In this document: positions 49,126-60,072 of the stretch, in pieces | Position numbering within the stretch: the stretch's first letter is position 1 | Layout of the letters: each line of letters opens with the position of its first letter | Source of the DNA: Pseudoips prasinana | Lineage: Eukaryota > Arthropoda > Insecta > Lepidoptera > Nolidae | Direction of reading: 5' to 3' | Assembly (NCBI GenBank): GCA_951640165.1 | Contig: OX621265.1 | Location: forward strand, 17,869,001-17,933,000 | DNA: 64,000 nucleotides | Made by a program: the position numbers and the translations under genes | The notes under the pieces: model-generated | What the model saw: the letters and a program-made list of their open reading frames with translations, nothing else | Database searches by the model: none | Told to the model about the DNA's origin: nothing

Positions 49126-50036
49126 ATCTGGGGGCACGGTAATGCTCCCGCCAAGTCGAGCGAGAAGCAACACTGCCGTACCATCCTTTTCTGGAACCAT
49201 TTTTGGGCCCCTATTTAAGAACCTCTAGATGGGACCAGAAAGCTGACATTTCTTCAACGGTTCAACACTTTAACACGCTCTAGATATTGAAATATGCGAT
49301 CAACGGTTGCACATTTTTTACACGTTAGTGGGTACATGTCAACGGCCAAGTCACATATCTAGTCATAGTCATAGTCAACTATGTCTAGAGATTTCATTAC
49401 TTTTTATAGATAAACAAGCAGCACCATCGATACTTGGTTATTTTTTTTACAGAATATTAATATTTTTCTCCACTGCTTCATTTGTTCCTCACCTACTTTT
49501 TGAAATACAGCTTCTATCTTTCCAACGGAAGAAAGACACATTGCACAAGATTGTATTATTTTTGTGCAATATATTTATCTTGTATTAATGTATACAATTA
49601 AGAGTATTCTATTCTATTCTTTGAATGACAACAAATTTACAAATTAGATTTATATTGAGATAATTTATGACATTTGAATATCTAATATAACATATAAATT
49701 GCATAATGTTGTTTGATGTTGTTTTCTACAAACTGAACTAATTTATTAAATTATTAGAGTAAATAGCGTTTCTGTATTAGAAATCAATTAACTGTGGATT
49801 ACTTATTAATAGTATTAGTTTTGCAGTAAATAAAATAAATTATTATTATTAGTTGAGTCTTAAAATCGAGGGAGAAACATTAAGAATACGCATGTATGTT
49901 AAACTCGCTCTTAAGGGGATTGGTCTATATATCATCATCATATTATATTAAGTACCTATAAGGCTCTAAACATTGTACTGAAATGTAAGAATGTATGTAT
50001 ATTGGTGTCAATAAAACATTATCTTATCTTATCTTA
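49126..50036. other. interval with a possible LINE 3' end
   Basis: At about 49560-49617, GTGCAATATATTTATCTTGT and a (TATTC)n-like run resemble a LINE tail. At 50000-50036, GGTGTCAATAAAACATTATC with (TTATC)n is another such tail. No clear coding frame. Confidence 0.35.
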
Positions 50037-50215
50037 TATCAGCCGAAAGACGTCCACAGCTGGACAAAAGCCTCCCCCAAAGATCTCCACAATTCCCGGT
50101 CTGAAAAGGTTCTCGAGTGGCGACCACGAACCGGAAGACGCAGCGTGGGCAGGCCTCCTACAAGATGGATCGATGATCTTGTGCGGGTCGCTGGTAATCG
50201 CTGGATGCGGTATAT
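50037..50215 (+). pseudogene. RTE-like LINE C-terminus, fused to an inverted tail
   Basis: The first 65 bases (CAGCCGAAAGACGTCCACAG to CACAATTCCCGG) are the inverted 3' tail. From about 50100 the plus strand encodes KVLEWRPRTGRRSVGRPPTR and WIDDLVRVAGNRWMR, the characteristic C-terminus of RTE-like ORF proteins. Two pieces of the same family thus meet head to head. Confidence 0.7.
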
Positions 50216-50334
50216 ATATATGTTAGTACCAAAATCGGCAATATTAATTCAAAATGTTAACGAATGGAAAAGTTGTGCATTTTTGTTGTGTTGTGCAGTT
50301 TGGTATGTTTAGATTTTCACGCTACAGTTGATGA

Positions 50335-50690
50335 CGATTAAAGAAGCTGCTTGCACACACGGCAAGAATTTGATAAGTGGAGCTAAGACAGGACTTGTGA
50401 TACCGTAGCATCGCAAAAAGCAATAATCCAGGCCCTGTTTTGAATACCCAATTAAGTGCTACAAGATACTGTGAATAAAACTGAACAAACCTGTACTACT
50501 GCCATATGTATGTTTATATACCTGTTGTGGACACTCAAGAAGTCGGACAATATTTTTATACCAGTAGGCACATTTTCCGTTGCTGTTTCTCCGAACTTAC
50601 CTTTTAATGGATCACAATTATTTACAGTAATGTATTTAACTTGACGTTTTAATGTTTAATGTCACTTTGTTTAATAAAGCCCAGTCAGTG
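50335..50690 (+). repeat. duplicated unit of unknown origin, copy 1
   Basis: Shares with 50850-51170 the strings GCTACAAGATACTGTGAATAAAAC, AAGTCGGACAAT.TTTTTATACC, AGTAGGCACATTTTCCGTTG and GTTTAATGTCACTTTGT with about ten percent difference. A frame reads PVGTFSVAVSPNLPFNG in this copy and is preserved in the other. The class is unknown. Confidence 0.6.
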
Positions 50691-50849
50691 AAATAAAAAA
50701 ATATATTTTGTCTCACCATACACAAATTACACGCTTATTTGTGTATTTTTCATATTGCACATCACGTTGTACACGATGTTTAGTTTCATAGGCAAATTAT
50801 TTTCCACTATCATATTTTATACAAACGATTATTCGAATCCAGATACGCC

Positions 50850-51170
50850 GAGAACGATTAAAGATGCTGCTTGAAGCTAAGGCAAGTCTTGTAATACCAT
50901 AACATTGCAAAAACCAATAATGCAGGCTGTTTCAAATGCCCAAGTAAGTGCTACAAGATACTGTGAATAAAACCGAACAAACCTGCACTACTGTCATATA
51001 CCTGTTTTTGTCCAAGAAGTCGGACAATGTTTTTATACCAGTAGGCACATTTTCCGTTGCTGTTTCACTGAGCTTACCTTTTAATGGTCCACAATTATTT
51101 ACGGTAATGCATTTAACTTGACATTTTAATGTTTAATGTCACTTTGTGTAATAAAGCCCAGTGTCATAGG
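50850..51170 (+). repeat. duplicated unit of unknown origin, copy 2
   Basis: Direct repeat of 50335-50690 with small deletions. The frame reads PVGTFSVAVSLSLPFNG. It could be a remnant of a transposase or an unrelated duplicated exon. Confidence 0.6.
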
Positions 51171-51239
51171 TCAGCAGGCGGCTCAAACAACTGTGGGAAT
51201 ACCAGAATTCACCAATCTAATAGAACATGAATGAATACA

Positions 51240-51556
51240 TCTATACATATAATAAAATCGTAGGAAAGTCAAAACTGTACATAAAATATTTTTTAAAAAG
51301 GAGCATTGGGAGGTGTTCTACATACAATCGATATCGAAGCCAATAATATAGTTTTTTGAATTTATGTCTGTGTGTCTGTATGTATGTCCGGGCTAAACTC
51401 AAAAAGTACTGCATGGATTTACTTCAAATTTTGCATGAATATTACTAAGAGGTCGTGTCAACATATAGGCTACATATTATCACGCTATCATTTAAGGGGG
51501 AGGAGCTATGATAATTTATAAAATTTAACGCGGGTGTAACAGCGGGGCACAGCTAG
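51240..51556 (+). mobile_element. Helitron-like non-autonomous element, full length (317 bp)
   Basis: Starts TCTATACATATAATAAAATC and ends AACGCGGGTGTAACAGCGGG then GCACAGCTAG|T. Nearly colinear with 40459-40778. Confidence 0.85.
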
Positions 51557-51569
51557 TTTATAAATAATG

Positions 51570-51794
51570 ATATCATCATCCTGTCAGCCGAATGTTGTCC
51601 ACTGCTGGGCAAAGGCCTCTCCAAAAGATTTCCACAATGGAGTAGTATCCATCATTTGGAGGGGTATGATCGCCACGCTTGGCAGACGGGTTGGGGATTG
51701 CAGTATAATAGTCATAGTACACAGAGAGATTCTGCTGTCCGTTTTCTGGGAGATATTCCCACAGGTCGACTTCTACGGTCCCCACGGGATGAAA
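51570..51794 (-). repeat. family G repeat, target of the second ORF1-only LINE copy
   Basis: TCATCATCCTGTCAGCCGAA, GCTGGGCAAAGGCCTCTCCA, GGCAGACGGGTTGGGGATTG and CCCCACGGGATGAAA. The remaining part of the same repeat resumes at 54546 (GGGATGGCGAAATTCTTTGC). Confidence 0.65.
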
Positions 51795-51797
51795 TGT

Positions 51798-52439
51798 AGT
51801 AGTGGAGTAGTGGAGTCATACACACAGCTGGGATCAGAGTCACCAGTATCTCCACAAAATGACAATACTAAACATAGCTCCATACTGTATTCCGATGAAA
51901 TGGGTAAGGGCCTTGGTACCTTGCTTTGTAATAAGCTGAGTTGTTCCTTTGTCAACTATTGTATGCCAGGATTACATTATAAAGATATAATAGATAAATT
52001 AATTCAGAATAAACACAGTGCCAAATCATGTATAACTCTGATGGTAGGAAATTGTAAGAACTTAAAGAAAAAAGACATTACAGATAGTTTCACTAAGATG
52101 TTAGAATTAGACTGTAATAAGATAATATTGTGTGCCTTCCCCTATGTGTCCAATGTGCCTGATAGTACAAATAATTATATCCACAAGCTAAATATGCACC
52201 TACAGTTTTTGGTTAGCCATTATAGTAATAAATTTATATTTTTGGACACAAATAGTTTTATAGATTCTTGTAGGGTAACCATGAGTACAGTTACTGTCTC
52301 AAGAAAATTTTTGAACATACTTGCAACTTTAGTAGCGGCACATATTAACTCAGTCATAAGTAGTATGACGAAGTCACTTTTTATACCATCTTTTAGTAAT
52401 GTTATTAAAATCAATTTAGTTAGTAGTTTAAACATGTAA
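51798..52439 (+). pseudogene. ORF1 C-terminal part, second copy
   Basis: It encodes the last 210 or so residues of the ORF1 at 19414-20817, from VVESYTQLGSESPVSPQNDN to the stop. Differences are few (for example S453F). The SGNH-like domain is complete but the N-terminal coiled coils and start are missing. The frame happens to stay open into the upstream repeat, giving a longer chimeric frame from 51567 that is not a real gene. Confidence 0.8.
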
Positions 52440-52441
52440 GC

Positions 52442-52575
52442 ATGATAATAGAGAAGTGTGATAACTTTCTAATTCTATCACATCAAAATATAAACCGCTT
52501 CTCTAGCAAAATTCTAGACATAGAACTTTTTAATGAAAAATATGGAATAGATATTCTTTGTTCAATTGTTTTATA
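52442..52575 (+). pseudogene. ORF2 remnant, second copy, interrupted by mariner
   Basis: ATGATAATAGAGAAGTGTGA starts the same 49-codon remnant as 20820-20969 (first codons changed), reading through NFLILSHQNINRFSSKILDI and YGIDILC. The mariner begins in the last codons before the deletion junction. Confidence 0.75.
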
Positions 52576-53863
52576 TTAGGTCTTTACCTATGAAATTGCC
52601 GTTCTGCAGTACTGGCCATTTCAAATCAAAATAATTTTTGTTTGGCTAAGAATTCTAATTTCAAATTAATTTTATTTTAAAAACATGGATTCTTTTTTCC
52701 AAAAGTAGTCATTTCTTTATTGATTAGTGTTACATTTTCATCGCATTTCAATCTTTTTCGTCATCATGGATACGTTAAAAATTCGAGTAATTATGGAATA
52801 TGAGTACCGTCGTGGCAGCAACGCGGCACAAGCGGCACGCAACATCAACGACGTTTACGGAGCTAACACTACAAACCAACGCACCACCTGTTATTGGTTT
52901 GCTCGCTTCCGTTCTGGAAATTTCGACCTGAAAAATGAACCTCGCGGTCGTCCGAAGACTTTGGTCGACAATGACGAATTAAAGGCGGTTGTGGAAGCTG
53001 ATGATACACAATCTACGGCTGAATTAGCAGCAGCTTTCGACGTTAGCGTCAAAACAATATTGGTCCATTTGCGTCAAATTGGCAAGGTAAAAAAGCTTGA
53101 CAAATGGGTGCCCCACGAACTCAATGATCGCCAGCGCGAAGTACGCGTCGAGACGTGCCTTGCACTGCTCAACAGACACACAAATGAAGGAATTTTGAAC
53201 CGCATTGTTACCTGCGATGAAAAATGGATTCTGTTTGATAACCGCAAGCGCTCAGCAAGTTGGTTGGATCCTGGTTCAGCACCTAAACAATGCCCTAAAC
53301 GAAAACTTACCCCTAGAAAAGTGATGGTCACTGTTTGGTGGTCTAGCGCCGGTGTGATTCATCACAGCTTCTTACCAAACGGGGTGAGCATTACTGCAGA
53401 TGTGTACTGTGAAGAACTGAGCACAATGATGGAGAAGCTGGCGCATCTCCAACCAGCATTGGTCAATCGCTCGTCTCCGCTGCTCCTGCACGACAACGCG
53501 CGACCTCATACTGCACAGCAGACGGTCTCCAAGTTGCAAGAACTGGGGTTGGAAGCTCTCCGTCATCCGCCCTACTCACCAGACCTTGCGCCTACAGACT
53601 ACTACTTTTTCCAGAATTTGGATAACTTCTTGGCGGGAAAAAAATTCAATACCCGAGAGGCAGTACAAAATGCCTTTGAAGAATTTGTTGCCTCCCGTCC
53701 AGCTGATTTCTTTAAGAAGGGCATCAATAAACTGCCACTGCGATGGCAAAGATGCATTGATTGCATGGGTGATTACTTCGATTAATACAAATAAAAAAAT
53801 TCATGAAAAAAATTCGTTTAAATTTTTTCATACAAAACGGCAATTTCATAGGTAAAGACCTAT
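52576..53863 (+). mobile_element. mariner element, copy 3 (1288 bp)
   Basis: The ends are identical to copy 1. TA duplications lie at 52574-52575 and 53864-53865. The sequence around them (GTTTTATA before, TATAAATGTG after) restores exactly the GTTTTATATAAATGTG found uninterrupted at 20946-20961. Confidence 0.97.
52766..53785 (+). CDS. mariner transposase, copy 3
   Basis: A 339-aa intact D,D34D transposase (D151, D243, D278; WVPHEL 114-119; YSPDLAP 270-276). At every position where the three copies differ this one carries the majority residue (A90, D121, E141, D212, E259). It is therefore the closest to the family consensus in this window and the likeliest to be functional. Its host LINE copy gives a dated nested context. 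Confidence 0.95.
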   Translation: MDTLKIRVIMEYEYRRGSNAAQAARNINDVYGANTTNQRTTCYWFARFRSGNFDLKNEPRGRPKTLVDNDELKAVVEADDTQSTAELAAAFDVSVKTILVHLRQIGKVKKLDKWVPHELNDRQREVRVETCLALLNRHTNEGILNRIVTCDEKWILFDNRKRSASWLDPGSAPKQCPKRKLTPRKVMVTVWWSSAGVIHHSFLPNGVSITADVYCEELSTMMEKLAHLQPALVNRSSPLLLHDNARPHTAQQTVSKLQELGLEALRHPPYSPDLAPTDYYFFQNLDNFLAGKKFNTREAVQNAFEEFVASRPADFFKKGINKLPLRWQRCIDCMGDYFD

Positions 53864-54595
53864 TATAAATGTGTTATGTGAACTATCTGTAAATGATTGC
53901 TATCATATACTTAATTTAAAATTATTGACTCTGTCTCAAAATGAATAATGTTATTGTTTCGAAGTTTTTCTTTTGTATACCTAAATATAATCTAAAATAA
54001 TAAGCATTCAGACAACCGATCGAGCATATATTGTGTTTGCCTACTAAATAATTACTCTAATTGGACCAAATCCCGTGTTCATGCCCGCTTGAGTATGTTT
54101 CGCCGGACCGTCTCAACTGGGTCGTGTTGAAACCGGTAGTAGATGAACCCACTGAGTTTGTTTCGCTGGGTCTTCTCAGTTGGGGCGCATTGGATCCGGT
54201 GGTAGCATTAAAGCGCGACCGTCGTTATTAACACAAGGTCCGTCATAATAATAATACCTTTAATTTAGACAGAACCATTGACAATATGTAGTAAAAATTT
54301 TAGACTTAAACTAGATAATTAAACATAATCTCTTGACAATAACTTGATACGAGCTAGCTAAATATCATTGCTGTAATAAAATAAATTTTATAAATGTTTT
54401 CATACAATATGTACCTTAATATCTATGTTACTAGAAATAATATCTAATGTATACAACTATACTACTACAAACATGTTCTGACTATTTACAAGCGCTTTTT
54501 TAAAGTCTACGTGAATAAAAACCTTTTTTATTTTTATATTTTATTTTATTTAATGGGATGGCGAAATTCTTTGCCGTGTACCACACAGCAATGAT

Positions 54596-55029
54596 ATAAT
54601 GTGCTTACTTATAAAAAGGAGACCAAAACGATTGATGAGAGAAATTAAAAAGAAATGCGCGTAAAGTATTACCAGAAAACTTAAATAATAGCTTTAGACG
54701 CTCTCCGAAGCACGGGAGTGTAACACCGCCGAATTATTGACCCGGGGCTGCCAGAAATTCCAATATCGCCTTCGGTCCAACCGGGATTTAAGAAGAAGAA
54801 AAAATATTTATTGAGCACACATAATAAAGATACAAAACGACACAATTAGAGTAACACTTTGAACCTAGGACCTCAGTATCTACGGTTGAACATGCTACCA
54901 CTAGACCAACAAAGCAGTCAAAATGAGTATAAGTAATGCTTTTACTTGCAAATGGAGACCAAAACGACAGTTGAAAAAAAAAATATAACAAAATTGCGTG
55001 TGAAGTAAATAACGAAAAATACTAATAAT
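54596..55029 (-). repeat. degenerate SINE family E pieces
   Basis: At 54858-54920 the string AACCTAGGACCTCAGTATCT, ACGGTTGAACATGCTACCAC, TAGACCAACAAAGCAGTC is the inverted tRNA-like head of family E. The rest is unrecognised. Confidence 0.5.
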
Positions 55030-55275
55030 TAACAGTATAATGTCCTCTTGGTCGGCCAACTCCAATGAAGACTAGCTATATATGTGGACATTCAAGTGTC
55101 TGCGCAAACCTTTTTATTTTGTGCGCAAACACAGGTGCACTTTCCAGTCTCTCACTCTCGGCTAGACGACTCGATTGGAGAAAGGTCAGCTAAAGGACAA
55201 TCCGTAACAGTAAAATGGCTATTTCGGTTTTGAATCCAGAACTTCCCGTTGAACCGACTGCTGCTAGGTCAATTA
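55030..55275 (-). repeat. SINE family E, minus strand
   Basis: TAATGTCCTCTTGGTCGGCC, CAATGAAGACTAGCTATATA, GTGTCTGCGCAAACC and the head CCAGAACTTCCCGTTGAACC with CTGCTAGGTC. Confidence 0.6.
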
Positions 55276-55429
55276 AATAGTCAACCTGAATAAATTAATA
55301 TCTAATGCGCTTAAAATAGAAAAATTAAATTGCGCGTGCAGTATCACCAGGAACTTCTTCAGTGCTATTCGCGGATATAATCTTACAATCACAGGACACG
55401 AACGTTAATAATGACAAAAGACTAATTAA

Positions 55430-55560
55430 TACTATAATGTCCTGCTGGTCGAATATCGGCCATGACGGCCATTTTCAATAGAAACTAGCCATGTACACTG
55501 TGCATACCCGTAATTTGCGCAAACACAAGTGCGCATTTTAGTCCGTCACTCTCTAGGAAC
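55430..55560 (-). repeat. SINE family E, tail half
   Basis: TAATGTCCTGCTGGTCGAAT, GGCCATTTTCAATAGAAACT, TTTGCGCAAACACAAGTGCG. Confidence 0.55.
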
Positions 55561-56579
55561 CAACGAGGAAATCAGATTTATACTTCGAGTAATAGCATAA
55601 TATATGCTCGGTAGCGTAGCTGTTCATATATAGCTTCTGTAGCCTTTCATCTATGTTCTTATTGTACTGACAAGTGCAAGGTAGACAACCCCCGTAAGCT
55701 TCTAAAATCTACAATATTACGAGGCCCTTCTTTTAGCAAATTGCGTTCAAATTACTGCGCCTTTCCCATCCATCATACAGACGCCAACTCGTTACAAAGT
55801 CGGCACTTTCACGAAGCGTATGAAAACCTTTACAAACCCGCAGGCTAACATATAGGTAATGTTTATAGCAAGCACTTGGGAAATGGAAAATGTACACAAG
55901 TGTGTTAAAAATTCAGTACCGGTGCCGTCTGGCCGGTTGGCATTATTTTGTTTGTGTGTTTGTTTATTGCCTAACGTAGTTCTTGTGTAAAGGTAATATA
56001 AAGCCTTCCTACGAAGTCCTCGAGGGGCTTGAGTTATGGAAGTACATTTTCGGTATTGTAAATAAGTAAAGGTATGTATACTTAGCACGTATGTAGTCTA
56101 TTTTTTTACATTTTTTTTATCATTGGTTCACAAATCGGACAATACAATACCTCCTTCATATAAAACACAAATCTATATAAAATAAATAACCAAACTGTAT
56201 GCCCTAAAATAGTGAACACAGCGTGCTTTAATAACTAAAAGACTTAAACTAAAGAATAAAATTAAATATAAAAATAAATTAGGACATAATTTCAGAAACT
56301 AAAAATTTAAATTAAAAATAATAACTAAAAAAAATGGAAAAGCTAACAATTATCTAAGCATTGGCTCTTCAAGCTTTTTTTGATGCAATGTTTAGCTGAT
56401 GCTAAGCCACTGGAAAAGATGTCAAAAAGCTGTCGTATGCCATTATAGCTTGAGGCCATTCTATAAAATGGGGCATGTTGTCCAATATTGGTTCGGCAAT
56501 GTCACATGTCGTTTACAGTTGAATAGTGACGAGCGGGTGCGCAAGCCGTCTAGCAAATAGGTCCTAAGTGAAGCTGAAA
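55561..56579. other. interval without recognised feature
   Basis: 56090-56350 is very A-rich. No family or gene is recognised. Confidence 0.35.
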
Positions 56580-56808
56580 CTGGTAACGGGTGGCATAGAA
56601 TATCAGCACCGCATCTCATCCCGTGTGGAGCATAGAAATCGTCCGAAGGAATACCTACCAGAGAACAGCCAGCAGCGTTTTTCTGTGTACTATGACCATC
56701 AAACTGCGATCGCCAACCCGTCTGCCAAGCGTGGCGATTATGGCATATCCCCCATTCTTTGGGGAGGCTTTTTTCCAGCAGTGGACGTACTATGGCTGAC
56801 ATGATGAT
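56580..56808 (+). repeat. family G repeat, full form
   Basis: GGGTGGCATAGAATATCAGC, GTGTGGAGCATAGAAATCGT, GAACAGCCAGCAGCGTTTTT, CGTCTGCCAAGCGTGGCGAT, CATTCTTTGGGGAGGCTTTT and GGCTGACATGATGATGATGA. Confidence 0.75.
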
Positions 56809-56824
56809 GATGAATCTGCTTAGC

Positions 56825-57062
56825 CGTGTGGTTTGTAGAAAGAATAACAGGACCACCCCATATCATCCCGTGTGTGTCGTAAAAGGCGACTAAGGGATAC
56901 ACCAGGTAGTTGGGCAACGCCTCTTGTGTATTATAGCTACTATCTAACTGCAGTCGCCAACTCGAATGCCAAGCGCGGTGACAAACCTCTCCAAATGGCA
57001 ACGTTATAGAAACCTTTGGAGGAGGCCTATGTCCAGCAGTGGACGATACTGGGCTGATGATG
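56825..57062 (+). repeat. family G repeat, second form
   Basis: AAGAATAACAGGACCACCCC, AAAGGCGACTAAGGGATACA, AACTCGAATGCCAAGCGCGG, CCTTTGGAGGAGGCCTATGT, GGGCTGATGATG. Confidence 0.7.
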
Positions 57063-57084
57063 TTGTTGTTGAAGTCGCTAGCTC

Positions 57085-57118
<34 letters not shown>

Positions 57119-57680
57119 GGCTTACCAACTAAATACATACACAACATTAAACAACAATCTTTGATACAATTTTAAATCTTGCATGCATCTAAATTAAAGG
57201 AAAGCACGGCATTCTTAAGTTTACGAAAGTACATCATTAAAACTAAGTAGGTGTTTTAAGATTTATCATCCATGATATCAAATTGTAAAAAAAAAAAAAG
57301 TTTTTATTATTGTTTTGTTTTTGAACAAATTTGGAACTTTGTTAATTAAATAATGCTATTATACATTATTATTAAATATTTTTTTCTTAAATAAATATCA
57401 TTTACTAGCGAAAATATCAAGGTCGCAACTGTGAAATAATTCATTGCATCTTCTGAGGATATAAGAAATAGGTGCATTATAACCGTAATTGTTTCGACTG
57501 TATTTGATTGAAAAAGGTTTATAATTATGAATTCTAGCGGAGGGTCTGGGCACATTTATATCCAGGTGACCCACCAAATCTGGACAATCTACCCCTTGCG
57601 TAACTATCTTATGTAAAAAAGTTAAACCTAAGTAGTCTCTGCGCCACTGTAATGATTTCATTTCGAAATGGCCTAGTCTC
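57085..57680 (-). pseudogene. LINE ORF2 C-terminus with poly(A) tail, minus strand
   Basis: The minus strand encodes SLQWRRDYLGLTFLHKIVTQ, GVDCPDLVGHLDINVPRPSA, NYGYNAPISYILRRCNELFH and SCDLDIF. This is the C-terminal region after the reverse transcriptase in jockey/I-like LINEs (RR..LTFLHK, DCPxLL, RRxNE motifs). A 3' UTR with AT-rich sequence runs leftward to a T run at 57088-57115, the poly(A) tail of the inserted element. It is 5'-truncated. Confidence 0.75.
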
Positions 57681-58215
57681 TCATTAGTTAGTTAGTGAGT
57701 TTTCTTAACAGGGGGTATGGATAGCTGCTTAGTTGCTACTTCCTTGGGAGAAAACATCTGTTCTCATGTATCATATACCTATGGTGTGCTATAAAGGGTA
57801 GTTATTTCATCTTACACCTTCAACAGCCCATTTCCTCCACTCTAAAAGACGTACCAAAATCTTTCCTCTAAGTCTTTTGCTGTTTTATCAGGCATAGCAG
57901 TGCCCGAGGACTTCGTTCAGCGTTATAAAAAAAATTGTCCCTGCCCGTTTGTCCCGCGTAATACTTCGGGTTAAAAGTTCGGGATAAATAAAAATTATTT
58001 TACAAATATATTTTCAAAAGTTTGTACATATGTCCCACAAAACTGTGTAATCGGTTTGAGTAGGATCGAGTCTCTGTACAGCATTTATTTATCTTATAAC
58101 AAAAAATAAGTAACTACTACTATAAATATTTACATTACATTAAATTAAATCTAATAAGTATTATTTGTAACTTAAATTTAAATTTATTTTTAACTCAATC
58201 ATGCCGTATGATGAT
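57681..58215. other. interval without recognised gene
   Basis: AT-rich. CCCGCGTAATACTTCGGGTT at about 57953 may be a weak Helitron-like relic. Confidence 0.3.
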
Positions 58216-58367
58216 GAATCATAGCCTATGACACTCCACAATAACGTAGCTTTCTATTGGAGAAATAATTTTGAAAATCGGTTCAGTAGATACAGAGATT
58301 ACCCCTTACAACGTCACAAACTCACAAACGTTACCTCTTTCTAATATTAGTATAGACTAGAGACGAG
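58216..58367 (-). mobile_element. Helitron-like fragment, third subfamily
   Basis: AATCATAGCCTATGACACTC, AAAATCGGTTCAGTAGATAC and TCTAATATTAGTATAGA resemble the right part of the element at 39451-39822. The CTAG terminus is not evident. Confidence 0.45.
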
Positions 58368-58872
58368 AGGGGGTTCCTAGTTGGAGATGGTGTCTTATTT
58401 TCCCACTTCCCATTATGAGTATGGTCAGCCAGCTGAAGATATTGTGAGTTTTCCCGAGGAAATATCAGAAACAAGACCAGCCAACAACTGTCTACGCTCC
58501 AACTAGCAAAACAAACAAGTTAAACCGGGGACTGTTAATCAATAGCCCATATTCTGAGTGGACTCTTTTGACAGTATTCGTAGGTACTAACAATTAGCTC
58601 TGCAACTAAACGCTACTACAAGCAAAAATTTTCAGTCTTTCATAGTCGTCGTATTTTTGGCGCTATCGGAAGATCGGCGTAACAATAATTATTCACTGTA
58701 GCATTTGCTGAGGTAGACGCCTTTCCCTATCGTCTCGATGTCCCGGAGCCATCACGCATAGCACCGAGAGGCTAGGCTACCGTGGTGGTTTTGTAACCCA
58801 CGGGGTTCCCACATACCCCGTAGTCTCCCCAACTACGGGGACCTATTAAAAGTTTCCACCACGTTAAAAAAT

Positions 58873-59142
58873 GAAGCCGGTCAAGTGCGAGTCGGACTCG
58901 CGCACGAAGGACCAATATCTTTAAAAACGAGCAAAAAATTCACGTTTGTTGTATGGGAACCCCCCTTAAATATTTTTTTTTTAGTATGTGTTGTTATAGT
59001 GGCAACAGAAATACATTATCTGTGAAAATTTCAACTGTCTAACTATCACGGTTCATGAGATACAGCCTGGTGGCAGACGGACACACAGCGAAGTCTTAGT
59101 AATAGGGTCCCGTTTTACACTTTGTGTACGGAACCCTAAAAA
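58873..59142 (+). repeat. dispersed repeat family F, short form
   Basis: GCCGGTCAAGTGCGAGTCGG to GTGTACGGAACCCTAAAAA. Confidence 0.75.
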
Positions 59143-59338
59143 CGACGCCTTACCCTCACTTTACGGATGATGTCGCATGCTACAAATACACCTACGTACA
59201 CTAAGTTAAAGATTATCTGAGCTTTTTGGAAATAATCCCTTTTCTTACTTCTTACTATGAAACCTCTCTTACACCGTCAAGGACAGACAAAGTAATAAAT
59301 CACCAAGTAGAATCGTCCTTGAACCAGAAGCAGAAAAA

Positions 59339-59867
59339 ACCGGCCAAGTGCGAGTCGGACTAGCCCATGAAAGGTTCCGTAGCAGCAAGTATTTATATAC
59401 TTACTAGATCTCGTTCAAATCAATTTTCGGTGGAAGTTTGCATGGTAATGTACAACATTTTTTTTTAGTTTTATCGTTCTCTTATTTTAGAAGTTACAGG
59501 GGTGGGGGGGGGGGGGGGGGACACTCATTTTACCACTTTGGAAGTGTCTCTCGCGCAAACTATTCAGTTTAGAAAATGATATTAGAAACCTCAATATCAT
59601 TTTTGAAGACCTATCTATAAATACACCACGATAAAAAAATTGAGTTTCAGTTGTCACTATGTATGGAGAACCCATAAAATTATTGTTCTTTTTCTATTTT
59701 TGTGTGAAAATCTTAATGCAGTTCACAGATTACATCTACTCACCAAGTTTCAACAGTACAGCTCTTAGTTTCGGAAAAAAAGTGGCTGTGACATACGGAC
59801 AGATAGACAGACATGACGAATCTATAAGGGTTCCGGTTTTTGCCATTTGGCTACGGAACCCTAAAAA
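59339..59867 (+). repeat. dispersed repeat family F, long form, with a G tract
   Basis: ACCGGCCAAGTGCGAGTCGG to TTGGCTACGGAACCCTAAAAA, colinear with 13827-14402. The internal G tract (GGGGGGG at about 14041 in that copy) is expanded here to about 18 G at 59503-59520. Confidence 0.8.
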
Positions 59868-60072
59868 TAGCAAATAGAAATGGATGCCAGTTCTGCCTAT
59901 CCATAACTCTATAAAAATATCAAACCAGAAAGAAAATACATTAAATAACTTCGCCGTTCCATTTATCTGGGCTAAGTATTATACATAAAAACTTTGTGAG
60001 AGGGAGACGGGTTTATTAATTGCTCAGTAGAGCGAAATAGGCCAAGGGCATAGTATTGTTATTGACTGCACG

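Larger units (their letters stand above)
51795..54545 (+). mobile_element. ORF1-only LINE derivative, 5'-truncated copy carrying mariner copy 3
   Basis: Starts inside ORF1 (corresponding to about 20178), continues through the ORF1 stop, the short ORF2 start and the shared deletion junction, then the whole 3' UTR to the T/A-rich tail. GGGATG occurs at both edges, consistent with a target-site duplication. The mariner at 52576-53863 was inserted later. Without it the element is about 1.46 kb. Confidence 0.85.

Noticed and set aside
49307..49588. 93-codon hydrophobic open frame as a membrane protein
   Set aside because: AT-rich chance frame overlapping a LINE-like tail; no conserved motif.
51567..52439. 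290-codon open frame as a distinct gene
   Set aside because: The first 75 or so codons come from the inverted family G repeat and the rest from a 5'-truncated half-LINE ORF1; the fusion is accidental.
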